Shown here piece after piece: positions 1 to 13,486 of a stretch of DNA of 64,000 bases. The position numbers were made by a program, and so were the translations under genes. This DNA comes from Agapanthus africanus (Eukaryota > Streptophyta > Magnoliopsida > Asparagales > Amaryllidaceae): the NCBI GenBank assembly GCA_030015575.1, contig JASDDO010000028.1, positions 22,485,154 to 22,549,153 on the forward strand. Reading direction: 5' to 3'. The notes below the pieces were generated by a model, which had not been told where the DNA came from, ran no database searches, and saw only the letters and a list, made by a program, of their open reading frames with translations. Every line of letters starts with the position of its first letter. Positions within the stretch are counted from its first letter, which is position 1.

Positions 1-3000
1 CCTTCTTTCTCCATAACAAAGATTTATATGGAGAGCAATCTCATATCGCAAGATATGAGATCTCGAACGAATTGCTTCAAGCGAGGTTGGCTATCGAGTC
101 GTCTGTACGGGGCAACGTCCTTACAGAGACCAGCTATTTTGAGCTCACGGACCTGCAGACCATGTTGAAGAACGGGTCAGATACTGACTTGATTCTACAG
201 TCTCTGCCTTCTACCCTGAAGGAAACCAGGGAAGTAGAAGGAAAGGGAAAGGCAAAAGTTTCGGGACTGGATTTAGTAAAAGAGGGACATTCCTATTGTT
301 ACGGGAATGAACATTGGCAGAAGGATTGCAGGGCTAGTAAAGCCAGTAGCCAGGATTCGAATCATGTTGTGGCTTCGGCTTCTGGTGTGTTTGTAATAGA
401 GAACTGTATGTCAGTTAACCCTACTTCATGGGTATTGGATACTGGATCAGGATCTCACATCTGTAATTCGTTACAGGCTCTGAGAAACCGTTGGGCTATC
501 AGGATAGGTGATATGACTCTCATGGTTGCTAACGGAATGAGCATGAACGCTGAATCCGTAGGGGAATATCATCTTGGACTGATAATTGGGCAGATATTGA
601 TTCTGTGTAACTATTTTTATGTACCAGGTACGACTTGTAATATCATATATGTATCCTTACTTTCTAAGGAAGGATATGATTTTACTTTTGTAAGCGATGT
701 GGTCCACATCCACCTAAATCAAGTTCTGATTGGGTCAGGTACGTTAAAAAACGGGATATACGTATTGAATCATGCTCAAATTTTCAGTGTCCAGAACACA
801 CTTAAAAGAATGTCTCCGGAATTAAATCAGGCTTTCTTATGGTATTGTAGACTGGGTTACATCAATGAGAGAAGGTTGACTAAGTTACATAGAGAAGGAT
901 ATTTGAATCCATTCGAATATCAATCTTATACTACTTGTGAATCTTGTCTCATAGGAAATATGACAAAGACTCCGTTTACTGGACACGGAGTAAGAGCGAG
1001 CGAGCTCTTGGGGCTCGTACACAGTGATGTGCGCGGTCCAATGTCTACACATGCGCGAAGCGGTTATTCTTACTTCATTACTTTTACGGATGAATTTTCA
1101 AGGTACGGATATGTCTTCTTAATGAAACATAAATCTGAAACCTTTGAAAAATTCCAGGAATATAAGAATGAAGTAGAAAAACAAACAGGCAAAAGTATCA
1201 AGACACTGAGATCGGATCGATGTAGTGAATACTTGAGTGCCGAGTTCCTGGATTACCTAAAAGAGAATGGAATTCTCTCTCGGCTTACTCCTCCATACAC
1301 TCCACAACATAACGGTGTATCAGAGAGACGGAACTGAACCCTATTGGATATGTTACGTTCCATGATGAGTAACGCTGAGTTGCCGCGATCATTCTGGGGA
1401 TATGCACTAGAATCAGCTGCATACCTTTTGAACCGAGTTTCAACTAAAACTGTGCCTACCTCACCATATCAGATGTGGTATGGGAAGAAACCCTATCTTA
1501 AGCACATTAAGACATGGGGATGTCCAGCTTTTATAAAGAAGCAACATGCGGACAAACTCGAGGCACGCACAGCACAGTGTAAGTTTGTAGGATATCCAAA
1601 GAACTCCATGGGGTATCTTTTCTATTACGCAGAGGAGCAAAAGGTCTTTATTTCTCGTCATGCCCGCTTCTTGGAAACTGAGTTTTTAGAAAATCAGATA
1701 AGTGGGAGGGCAATAGAACTGAAAGAAATTCCAGAACCACAAGCTATTACTAAAACCTTGGTAGAACAAGAAGGTTCAGAAGAACCGGACATCCCAGCGC
1801 CTATCCGCAGAAGTAGTAGGCAGTCTCATCCGCCCGAGAGATACTACGGTTTTCTCATAGACGGGGATCGAGAAGATTGCATCATTGATGATGATGATGA
1901 CCCTACTAGCTTCCAGCAAGCCATTCAGAACGGCGACTCGGTAAAATGGCTGGATGCAATGCATACCGAAATGGAGTCCATGTACACTAACAAAGTATGG
2001 ACTTTGGACATTGCTCCAGATGGGGTAAAACCCGTAGGATGCAAATTGCTGCATTCCATGATTATGAGATCTGGCAGATTGACGTAAAGACGGCCTTTCT
2101 AAATGGTAATTTGGAAGAGTGCGTCTATATGGATCAGCCAGAGGGATTCATTCAGAGTGGGAGCAGCGGTAAAGTGTGCAAGTTGCTTAAGTCCATTTAT
2201 GGACTAAAGCAGGCATCACGGAGTTGGAATATCTATTTTGATGATGCTGTCAAAGAATTCGACTTTATCAAAAATCCAGATGAACCATGCACATACAGTA
2301 AGATTGTAGGGAGAGATGTAGTATTTCTCTTCTTGTACGTGGATGACATTCTCCTAATAGGAAATGATATTCCTATGTTACAGTCAGTCAAAAGATTCTT
2401 GTCACAGAAATTCTCCATGAAGGACCTGGGTGATGCCACCTACATTCTGGGGATCCAAATCTATCGTGATAGACCAAAGAGGATGTTGGGACTTTTGCAG
2501 TCCAGGTACATAGACACCATATTGAAAAGATTCAGTATGGAAGATTCTAAGCGCGGTAACCTACCGGCTTGTCACGGAATCACTCTCTCCAAAGAGATAT
2601 CTCCCAAGACTGATTTGGAAAGGGATCGCATGTCGATTATACCCTGCGCTTCTGCGGTAGGCTCTATAATGTATGCGATGTTATATACCAGACCAGATGT
2701 AGCATATGCATTGAGCGTAGTAAGCCGGTATCAGGAAAACCCAGGGGAGAAATACTGGATAGCAGTAAAGAACATTCTCAAGTACCTGAGGAGGACTAAG
2801 GAGATGTTTTTGGTGTATGGCAGAAAAGACCTCCAAATTGAGGCTTTTGCCGACTCCAGCTTCCAGAGTGACAAGGATGACTCCAAGTCCATGTCGGGTT
2901 ATGTCTTTACCCTCAATGGAGGGGCGGTCTGTTGGAAGAGTTCCAAGCAGGAGACCGTTGCTGACTCAACAATGGAAGCGGAGTACATAGCTTCTTGCGA

Positions 3001-3325
3001 TGCCGTAAAAGAACCTGTCTGGATGAAGAAGTTCCTCGCTGAACTTCAGATGGTTCCTACCAGTGTTGGTCCAATAACTTTGTATTGCGACAACAACGGC
3101 GCTATAGATTTAACGAAGGAACCCAGGTCCCATCAGAAGTCCAGACACACCTTAAGGTGGTATCACCTGATCATGGAGATCGTACATCGTCGGGAGATCG
3201 AGGTGAAGAGAGTAGAGATGGAGAATAACACTGCTGATCCATTCACAAAGGCCATTCCTCAGACGCAATTCGAGAGGCTATTCGAGATGATAGATCTGTG
3301 ATATGCCAGCTCATGACCCTAGTGC

Positions 3326-3336
3326 AAGTGGGAGAT
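3326..3336 (+). other. Polypurine tract of the copia element
   Basis: The purine run AAGTGGGAGAT lies directly before TGTTAGTG, the first bases of the LTR. This arrangement is typical of copia elements and fixes the LTR start at 3337. Confidence 0.85.
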
Positions 3337-5252
3337 TGTTAGTGTATATGCCTTAGGGGCCATTATTTATCATACTAGTTTGTATATTACTTAATGGAAG
3401 TTTGGGATAATCACAGTTATATAACAGTCTTGCTAAACATGGTAGTATGCTACTTGGTTTTATCTATCTTAATATGTGTGTATGTATTGATAGAGCCCTT
3501 AGGATCTTGCTTGACTACCAGCGTTGTGATGGCAGTCACACTAGTGGGGGCTGGGAAGTCTACAAGCACACTTTTTTTCAGGTCCCTAGTCGTTGGATTA
3601 TCGAGACAGGGCATCGATACTCCGGAGTAGACTAGTGTATACGCTTCTCATCCCAACAAAGGAGATGGTCTGTCCCACAGCCATCAGTTAGTCGTACTGG
3701 AGATAGAATGCAGGTGCTCGTTGGGTTACGGGTACACCGAACAGGACTCGCAGGGGAACTGTTGGTTGGTATTATACTTGTTGTCAGTTAACAGTTCCCA
3801 GGTGACATGAGTACAGCATAGTCTACAGACTTGACACTGCTGCTTCGCCTCGTGTGTGTTCCCACTGTTCTTAGATTGCTACCCTACTACGGCTCAAAGG
3901 AGTCATGCAAACATGTAGCAGTTGGGTACAGTCCCGAAGCACTTGGAGGCAGTGGCGGTTAGATAGGATTCGTCTCTCCCTGTATTGGGAGTTGATATCG
4001 CGCTCTATCAGAGAGCCATTATGCAAAGTCCCTGGCCAGGGCAAGCGAGATTTACTGGTAGGTTCCAGTAGTTTCTCAAGGTGTAATGGACTACGCTCCG
4101 ATACGACTTATACCGCTATTAGGGAACTGACGCTTGCCGACCCCTAGGCCCGATATGCGATAGTCCTAGACAAACAGACCGGACTGTACGGAGATTGTCA
4201 TATCAGGCTCAGTAGGAGTTCGGATGGGTTTCCTCATCGGCCTTCTTATCGACATCTACCTGGGGACCGTTACGTACAGCTAGTGCCGCTTGCGGTCTGT
4301 GGTTAAACCCACTGCCAGCGTAGTGTCGAGTCTTTAGAGTCCCATACAGAGAGTTTCCCTGCTCCAGGAGAAACGATATAGAGGTCGTATGGTTTTACGA
4401 CAAGGGTTCGGACGCATACGTGTTTAAACGCACGTACGACGTTCAGACAGTTTTTACTCCCCGGTTTTGGTTTAAACCAGATTCTAGTATCGGATTATTA
4501 GATTTATACAGTCTAAAGTTTTTCCGTGTTTTCACAGATAGGAGGGGCGTTCTCGTAATTTGACAGGAAGCTTCTAGAAGCATGGTGACTTGAGGGTTTA
4601 GGTGGCATTTACATTAAATGCATTTGTGATTCGTTTAGATAAATCATTCAAGTGAGTTAATGAAGCATTTATTGCTTAATGACTCACTTGATGATTCATT
4701 ACATATATTTAATGAAGCATGATGATAAATCATTTTATATTTATCTTATTTGATTTTCTTATGCTTCATAATATATTAGAAGTGAGAAGCTTTTTATTTA
4801 TTATTCATGCTCACCTTCTCTCTCCTCAAACGCACTATCTCTTCAAACCCTAATCTTACCACTCATGTGTTGAGATCAAGAATTAGATAGACTAATTAAT
4901 CCATAACCATTCTCTATATCACCTAGGTGCCTTTGATTAGCAACTAAAGAAACCTAGTTACCTCAAGATTAGAGGTGAAGTTTGGAATAGAAGCTCTCGG
5001 GTGGATCGTCTTTGACTCGAGGAGGCCGTTGAGGTGCCGACGTTCCAAAGATCCTACGAGGAGTGGAGGACAGCGATGAAGATCCGAAGGACAAGTAACA
5101 TGAGGTATAACTTCGAATCCGTGTAGTTAAACCTCTCATAGTATGCTAGTAATGGTTTAGATATGATCCGTGTGCTCAAGTCCGTGTTACGAAGTTTTGA
5201 TAATCGTTTTTCATATATTCCGCCTCCCCGCAAGCTCATGGGGTGCGTGACA
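3337..5252 (+). repeat. 3' LTR of the copia element
   Basis: The repeat begins TGTTAGTG after the polypurine tract and ends GCGTGACA, where the sequence changes abruptly to - strand gypsy integrase. The end is set by that junction and by the CA terminus. No second LTR is present to confirm it. About 1.9 kb is long for a copia LTR. The part near 4270-4400 resembles the reverse strand of 38187-39287, so the family occurs twice in the window. Apart from short chance ORFs no protein coding is seen. Confidence 0.82.
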
Positions 5253-8200
5253 TGGACTTACAGACCATTAGCTCGGAGATTATACACGGAAGAGTATCTC
5301 AAGTCTATTTTATGTTGTTCTACGAAACGGCTGATTTTATGGCTCCTGTAGGATGGCCCGTTATCCGAAACTATCCGTCGCAGAGTGCCGAACCAGTATA
5401 TAACACGTGTCTTGAAGAAATGGAAAATATTCTCCGTCTTCACTTCCCTTAGTGACGCTGCTTCCGCCCACTTAGAAAAGTAGCAGATCGTTGCCAGTAT
5501 AAACCGGTGTCTTTTGGATGATGCTGGTTCGTTGGAACCAATTAACTCGGTTCCTCACATTTCGAACGGCCAGCTAGCTACCGTTAAGTGTAGCGGATTT
5601 GGATATTGGTGGATAAAGTCCCCGTGAATTTGGTACAAGTGATACTATGTCGCATATTCGAGCCAGTCCAGAACCATTGTAGGCCAATAATAGCCCATCC
5701 TTTTAATTTTCAGCTTCATTTTTGGCCCGACCTGATGAGAACCGCAGAGTCCATCATGAGTTTCTTGAACGACTCTTTTTTATTCTTCCGGTCCTAGGCA
5801 TCTCAACCACAGATAGTCGAATGATCTCTTATATACAGTATCAATGACACAGGCGAAAGACAGAGCTCGTTTCATGAGTTGATGTCTTGACGACACATCT
5901 TTAGGCGTTCGATGGGATTTGAAGTAGTCTATAAAGACTTCTCTCCAATCCTTAGCCTTTTCTTCGTTCTCTATTTAGAAGACTGCTTATTTAGTCGCTT
6001 ATTTTCTTTCAGACGACTCTGTTAAATCCTCCAAAGATATTTTTGCTGGTGCGAGAACTCGGCGGCTTTGCACAAGGATCTTTACGTCATCGAGATTTTC
6101 GTCAGCTAGTTCCTTGGAAAGCTTGGCTAATTCATCTGCTTTGCTATTTTCCGCACGTGGTATACTCTCCAAGATGTAGGGGGATTTGTGTCAACAGTTG
6201 CTGCACTCTCCTACCATATTTTATCAACTCTGGTTTGCATGTCTGATAGTCGCCATTTACTTGGTTAAAGACCAGTTAGGAGTCTCTATATATGAGGAGG
6301 TTTTCGATTCGCATATCGACAGCGATCTCAATACCCGCTATCAAAGATTCATATTCAGCCTCGTTGTTTGTTCTTAGCTCTGTTAAGGAAAAGGCTAAAC
6401 GCATTATCCCTCCTTGCGGAGTCACGAAAATGAGACCCATCTTGGCTTTGATTATAAGAGTGTTATACTTCCGCTTCTTCATGGAAGATACTCCATCGAA
6501 GTAAAGTTCCCATTGTACATTATTTTCTTCCTTCTCCTCTTCAATTGTGTCAAATGTGTGTTCGTCTGGGAATTTGCAATTTAAATAAGAATCGGCTGGT
6601 ATCGAATGCTTAGCGAGAAAGTCTGCGATGGCCTGGCCTTTGACTGGTTTGAGGGGTCGATACGTTATTAAGAATTCCATCAAGAGCAGGGCCCATTTAG
6701 CAAGCCTTCCTGTTTGTATAGCTCTTGACATCAAATATTTGAGAGGATCCACCATTGATATGAGATGGACTTCATATGCCAAGGCGTAGTGTCTGAGCTT
6801 CGCTATCGCAAAGATCAGTGCTGGGCAATGCTTTTCGATGGGGGAAGTAGTTGCCCCCAGGAGATCTCGACTCAAGTAGTAGAGAGCTCTCTCCCTCCCC
6901 TGGTCGTTCTCCTGTTCCCATAACGTGCCTAGAGAATCTTCCAGGGCTGTTTTGTACAGGATGAAGAGTTTTCCCTTAACTGGAGCGGTCAGTACGTGCG
7001 GATTCTGCAGGTATTGCTTGATTTCTTCCAGTACATTTTGGCATCTATGATCCCAGACGAACGGGGTCCCCTTCTTCATTAGATGACTGTAGGGACAGGA
7101 TTTTCCGGATAGGTTGGTTATGAACCGCCGAATATATGCGAGCTTTCTTTGGAGAGACCTCAGTTGTTTGAGGGTTCTTGGCATGGGCACTCCATAATCG
7201 CCTTAATCTTCAAAGGGTTAATTTCAATACCCCGTCCGTAAGATGAATCCCAGAAATTTTCCTGAGGAGACTCCATACGCGCATTTGAGAGGATTCATCT
7301 TCAGATTATATTTCCAAAGACGTTGGAACACTACATTTAGATGTTCCCAATGTTTCTCATGAGATTTGATCTTCACCACAAGATCGTCAATGTTGCAAAA
7401 CAATCTCATGGATGAGGTCATCAAAGATCTTCGTCATGGCCCTCTCGTAGGTAGCGCCAGTGTTCTTCAGACCGAAGAGTATCACCTTGTAGCAAAATAT
7501 ACCCAATGGAGTCCGGAAGGCAGTTTGCTTTTGGTCTTCATGATGCATTTTTATTTGATTGTAGCCTGAAGATCCATCCATGAAGGAGAAGACCTCATGA
7601 GTGGACATGTTATCGATCATCGACTCGGTAACAGGTACTGAGAAGTTATCCTTTGGGCAAGCTTTGTTAAGGTCCCGAAAGTCCACGCAGATGTGTACTG
7701 TCCCATTTTTCTTTATCACTGGACCAATGTTGGCAATCCAGTCAGGATACTGAATTTCTTGGATGAAACCGGAGTCAATTAGTTTCTTGACCTCGGTATT
7801 GATACTCATCTCAAGTTCAAGCCGCATCCTTGGCGCCTGTTTGATTGGCTTGACGTCCGGCGATATAGCTAGTTTATGTACCGCTATTTCTGGATCTAGT
7901 CCCGGCATCTCGGAATAGTTCCATGCAAAACAGTCTTTATTTTGCATGAGTGCATTTTTTAAAGTTGCCATCTGCTTTTTAGATAGCCGCTCACTGACGA
8001 ACGTTAATCTCGGATCGTTTACCGTTCCTAAGTCAATTTTCCTTAGATTGTCCGCCGTGGTGCGTATCCCATCTTCCAGCTCTTTTGGCGCCGGTGGAAA
8101 CTCCGAGATCACCATCCTCATCTGTGAAGCATATGGAAGGCTCATCCGTATTCTCATGGTTCCCCTCTTTTGGGAATGTTATCACGTGACAGGTACGAGT

Positions 8201-8545
8201 TCGTTTCCAAGATCGATATTGCTCTGGCCCTACTCTCACAATATAGATCGCTTTTGGCTCATGCTTTCGCGGTGGGGCCACCCTCCAACTTTCGGATAGA
8301 GCGAACCTACCTTGTTTATACTGTTCTTCGACCCAGTCTTTAAAAGTGAAGCAGTCTTCAAGAGAATGTCTTGTTGCACGATGGTAGGAGCAATAATCCG
8401 GGTGATGGACCTCATTTATCTGTTCGGGATAGCGAGGTTCCGGGAGCGTCATCATTTGATACCTTATGACAAGGTTGAATATTTTCCTGATCTTGTCTTG
8501 GGGGAAGGAGTATTTCCGATTCATCTCCTTCATAAAAGACAGTCT
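5253..8545 (-). mobile_element. Ty3/gypsy Tat-like pol relic, broken, both ends missing
   Basis: On the - strand the order is gag C-terminus (CSYHRATRHSLEDCFTFKDW, about 8370-8440), reverse transcriptase (about 7230-8000), RNase H with the Tat-typical KWALLLMEFLITYRP region and a second, plant-type RNase H beginning WELYFDG (about 6280-7190), then an integrase core piece (IVSDNGPSY, about 5258-5443). A dual RNase H is known from the Tat lineage (Ogre, Retand and kin). Neither LTR is present. The copia element inserted into the integrase part at 5252/5253. There are many breaks, and the relic is clearly older than the copia element. The right edge near 8545 is where coding similarity fades. 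Confidence 0.9.
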
Positions 8546-8646
8546 AATGATGGTTCATGATAGTTGTTTGTAATTAAATTAGTTCAAGATATCAATGGCA
8601 AAAAACGTGTAAATTGATTGGTACATTTGTGCAATTAAGCCACCTC

Positions 8647-8652
8647 TTTATT
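8647..8652 (-). terminator. Candidate poly(A) signal of the terpene synthase
   Basis: AATAAA on the - strand lies about 105 nt after the TGA at 8757-8759, a normal distance for a plant 3' UTR. The 200 bases between the gypsy relic and the stop codon hold nothing else I recognise. Confidence 0.5.
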
Positions 8653-9882
8653 ATAATAAAAGGGAGTGAAACAATTACGAGAATCATTCACACCAGCACA
8701 TGATAATGCTTTAGACAGTAGAAAGGAGATGACATGAAAATAACAGGTAAGATCATTCATGGGATTGATTCGATGAACAATGAAGTGATCTGATCCTTTG
8801 TTATTCCACTGGAAGTGCTGAGACTATCTCCATGATGACAAAAATTGAAACACATTCTGACCGTGTTCGTAGCGACATAAATAAAGATTCGAGGTAGATC
8901 ATCATCAAAATTCTCCTTATTTAGCTCCTTCAGGTAAGCCATAATCAAATCCTCGATAAACTTTTTCGAAGTTTCATATGATTCGCCAGAGTCCTTCATG
9001 CGGCAATGGATTGCTAACGATGTCTCTCCTTTCTCCATTTCGGCCTACGATCACACCAAGTTTTTGTTAACACTAATTTCAATTAAATTTTAAACAAATT
9101 TTCTTCAATTTTAAGCACACAGTAAGATATGACACAATTTTATTATTAAAACTTAAGCTTTACCTCATATTTTAACAATTGTTTCTACGACCCAGTGATG
9201 TAAATCGAAAGAGGGGAAGAAATCAAAGCTAGTTTTGGAATAAAATTGAAAAAATAAGGGGAAATCAACATTTATTCAAGAAGATGGCGAAACACAAATT
9301 CTTTGGAAAAAAAAGATGGCAAAATGCAACTTCAAAAAAATAAATGAGAATTATAACCCTTTTTTTCCCCACCAATTTAACCTTTTTTTCCTTTTACCCC
9401 CATAACTTTCCTTATATTTTAGAGTTTTTTTCCTCCCAAATTACATTTCAATTTTAGGAAATGTGGTAGAAGGTCTGGGATATTTTGTAACTAAGAAGAC
9501 CATAGAAATCAGGTTAAAATTAACAAAGGTTGAAATAGGGCGTGCGAGAATTATATGGTGTGTGTGTCACGCTATCTATACAAGTGAAAGTGAGAAAAGC
9601 TTTCGGTAATATATTTTTTTCATTTTGCCTTACCTTGGAAGGAGCCAAATCATCAATAAGTCGAATAACAACCGAGGACAAATATACCAATTGGTATGAA
9701 GTCTTCAAGTGATCAAGCGTTTGTTGTGTTAGACCGTGGCCTGCATGGTGTAGAGCATAGTAGATGAGAATTCTAGCAGCCACGGAAGTCCAACCATTTT
9801 CCAAATACTCTTCAAGAGTTGGAGTTGTTTTTTTGTGAAACCATTCTGCTTCTTTCAAATATGACTCACATGTGCATATCCA

Positions 9883-11031
9883 CTAAAAGCAACAAAAGAA
9901 AAATAGTCAATATCGGTAACATACAGACATTTTAATTTCGAAAAAAAATGTTGTTTTATTTGTTTGAAAAACAATGAAGGTGTTTTTTTATTTGGAGAAG
10001 AATTTACTCGAGGGATTTTATGCCATGCATAGTCCATGGTTTCTTAAGTCACCAAGTCCCTAATACGTCCTTTATCTTCTTGTGTAATTCATGGAGGAAA
10101 ATTCAATATAATTATTTATAGGGAAAACTATTCCAAGGCCAGTTCTTTAAGTTGATTTATTTTTAAACCCAAAAGGTTCAAAATTATGACAAAACACAGT
10201 TATGTTATTGAATTCCTTCTAACCCCAAACCTTGATTTGCATTTTTTTGTGCATGTTTTTTCAATAATACTTTTTACAGATTTCAAAAAATATATGTTAT
10301 GATTTGATAAATAAAATATTGTGACAAATAGTGTTACGGCTTGATAATCAATGTTATGGTTTGATAAATAGTGTTAATGTAACATTGTTATGGTCTACTA
10401 AATAGTGTTATTATTAGATAAATAATATCATTATTAAATAAATAAAGTTACTAAAGTTCAAAATCTGTATATATATAGGTTGCGAAATGATAAAGCGGCA
10501 GAGAAACATTTTAATTAGAATGCATATAAGCAAGAAAAATTTGTGGGTACTTCATCAATTTTGAAAATAAGTCTCAAAGATGGACCCAGAAACAATTGTT
10601 CCCTTATTTATATTTGACTGTTCTCTGCAGTATTCTGTGCAGAATGTTAGCCGAATAAATATAATTATAATTATTGTTGAAAAGTTACGAAAATCACATG
10701 TAATATAAGGGTAAGTTGTCAAGAAGTCAACAGCCCGTTCCGGAGTTGTCTAAAAACCCTGTAATTCCCAAAATTGTTGGAAATGGCCTATTGTTCAAAA
10801 TCCGTATTAAAAAACCCTGGGTTGTATTTCATTTAGACCTTATATCCTCTCAACTGCTTGGATATTACAGACGACTATTTAGATATTACATGTATCTGCA
10901 ACTGCTTAGATATTACCTTGGCAGATGGTATGTGAGGATAAAAAGAGAATGGAACAATAAAAATTCTACTTCTCGGTAGAGAATTGAGAATAAAATTGAT
11001 TAAACCAAAAAGAAACTTGATAAAATTTTAC
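9883..11031 (-). other. Intron 5 of the terpene synthase, with a degenerate minisatellite
   Basis: This is the longest intron (1149 nt). About 10285-10455 holds degenerate tandem units resembling GTTATGGTTTGATAAATAGT, some four to six copies, strongly AT-rich. I find no transposon ends or coding in the rest. Introns 1, 2, 3, 4 and 6 are 120, 378, 231, 640 and 589 nt, without recognised insertions. Confidence 0.55.
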
Positions 11032-13440
11032 CTCTCTTTCTAATAAATGTCGAGCATCCAACCCATAATCTTTAAGTATTTCATATGCAGTCTCATTGAC
11101 AAAGTTGTACAGTGCCATATAACACAACTTCAAGTTATGTGGGAGTTCTTCCATAGCCTCTAGATCCCACCTAATTAACCAAAAAGCAAAATATTTTTTT
11201 TTAAAAAAAATTTTATAAATTTAATTGCTCCACGTATAACTAGAACACGAGATACTTATATATGTGTCTTTTTCAAGTTTTAATTTTCTCCAAAAGAATT
11301 TAAATGTGAAAATTTCATCATCCACACTGAAGCTTTCCATCTATTTACAGACTCAGTCGGTCCAGATTATCAAGAGTTGTTTCTATCCTTATATTCTCTG
11401 TCCATGTTCAGTGTCTCCCCCTCCGTATATACTTGTTTTGAGAAAAGAAGAAGGCAAACTGTGTATACATGTGATAGATTCGCAAGATAAGAATAAGTAA
11501 AAAATCAAAATTGAAAGGAGAAAAGTCCAAGGTAATTTTGGAAAAGGAGCTTTAAAATAGAAACAAGACGATTCTCGAATGAAGTCAATGGTTAGGGTTA
11601 GAATTAAGGTTAGCCTTAGTGTGAGGATTAGGAAATGGGTAATTTTGGGGATTTTAAATGTTTTTTTTGCTGACATGGTAACTTGTTTGACATGACGCTG
11701 AGGTTGACACATATGGTGCTGACGACATGTCACCGTTAAGTTTGATAGTTTTCTGACCTTGGTCGAAACTTGTTGAGAACTTTCAGTAAATAAACCTTAA
11801 AAGTAGTTACCGTCTGATTGCATCAGTGAAAAGTTGAGCTTCTTCCAAAGTGCTGTATGCATCATAGAAATCATCAATTACTTCAATAATAGTAAGGATC
11901 TTTGCCACAATCCTTCGGCACTTTCCAAATTGGGGCTCGAATGCATTTCCAACTCCCCACATGTAATTCTCGAATATTCGGTCTCTACAGAAATCAAATT
12001 CTTGTGCAAGCCCCAAATCTTTCCACCATCTATATATTAACATATATAATCAACACCATATGTAGTACACTTTTAATTATTTAAATTAAAGTTAACCACT
12101 TAAATAGGAATTATGGGAAGACATATATTTTTCACCACCAAATATTCTTTTAAGCTTTTAGTGATGAGCACCGCACATCTAATACAAGAATCCGTTTTCT
12201 CGATAAAAAAAATATGTATGCATGTGATTGTGTGCGTAACAAATCAAACTTGTTGCTTACCTTGACAAGTCCTTTACCTCCCTTTGATGCAAGGCTTGAA
12301 CAACATTAAAATCTAGCTAGGCTAGCTCAAGCAAGCAAAAATACTTGCCCTCCTCTCTCTCCTAGACATCGATGTAATGCCTTGCTTCAAGCCTTGGCAT
12401 TAACCAATACAAAGGTGCCTCAAGAGAATACTTCACTTGCTCAACCAAATTCAAGTCTGCATCTTCACTTAAACATTGTAGATGCTTGAGACTGAATTCC
12501 CTAGCTTCTTCTAGTATTTGCTCCTCAGGTAACGAAAGGTGAGTAGCTTCATATAAGCTCAACAAGCCCTTCACATCTTGGCTTAAGCAAATCTTGAATT
12601 CTTCCTCATCTTTGAACTTGTTGAAGACATCTATATATTAATTTCCGCAAGTCATCAACTGTGGATTTAAAATATATATACTGCAAATGCAGCCAAGCCT
12701 CAAAATAGATATATAAATAGTATCCCCGCCGGTATAGTTAATTACTTATCAATATTATATATAGATTCCCTTTCCCTCTCCTCCTCGTCCTCCTCGTCCT
12801 ATAAGTAGAATAGTCCTATCGAAGTTATATATGTATAACATTTCTAATAAAATAATATTCTATATATTTATAATATTGTGTTGAAGCAGCGTATGTATAT
12901 CGGTCTGCGTTTGAAAATATACCGGTACCTGACTATATTGGATGGAGTATGGCCAATATAAGGGTTAACTTCAAATATTTCAGGTGCTTTTTAAAAAATA
13001 ATTCGTACCAGAGGAAGCATTGTAACCATTTTCTCTAAGAAGCCTAAAGCAAAGTGAGGTCCCTTTCAATCCACAAATCTTCTCAAATCCATCAACATAA
13101 AATCTGGACAATGCATCCATTATCTCCTCCTCAAAATGATAAGCCAAACCAAGCCTTCTTATAGAATCGATAAGCTCAAGCTTAGCTAAAGGCTCCTCTG
13201 TTTCCTTAACTAATTTCTTCACCTCTTTCTTCAGCTCCTCAATCCTTTCTTTGAATTTTGAATCATCATAAGGGCTATGAATAAGTTCAATGAGTTGGTG
13301 CTCCCATAGTGTTGGGTGATAGCCCGAAGATCTCCGCGGGTTTTCGGTCAAGACCGATGAGGAAGCAAGTGTTGCATTGCATGGCTTTGTCTTAGTTTGA
13401 AGAGATGAAATCGTATGAGTCTTCTGCATGTTCAGAGACA

Positions 13441-13450
13441 GAGGGAGAGA

Positions 13451-13482
<32 letters not shown>
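13441..13482. repeat. (GA)n microsatellite in intron 1
   Basis: About 42 bases of near-perfect GA. On the coding strand this is a CT run lying about 15-60 nt before the intron 1 acceptor (TGCAG, 13428-13424), so it can serve as the polypyrimidine tract. Length change here could affect splicing and would be a usable marker. Confidence 0.9.

Positions 13483-13486
<4 letters not shown>

Larger units (their letters stand above)
1..5252 (+). mobile_element. Ty1/copia LTR retrotransposon, left end outside the window
   Basis: Domains run in copia order: a gag remnant with a knuckle-like patch (about 72-330), aspartic protease (SWVLDTGSGSH, about 425-465), GAG-pre-integrase (about 830-990), integrase core (about 1000-1340), reverse transcriptase (AFLNGNLEE and YVDDILL, about 2090-2350) and RNase H (about 2830-3150). 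Integrase before reverse transcriptase is what separates copia from gypsy. A polypurine tract and a 1.9 kb 3' LTR follow. The 5' LTR and primer site lie left of the window. The coding part is broken in a few places but still easy to read, so the copy is a fossil of moderate age. Its right end lies inside a gypsy integrase relic. The target duplication cannot be tested because the left end is missing. Confidence 0.95.
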
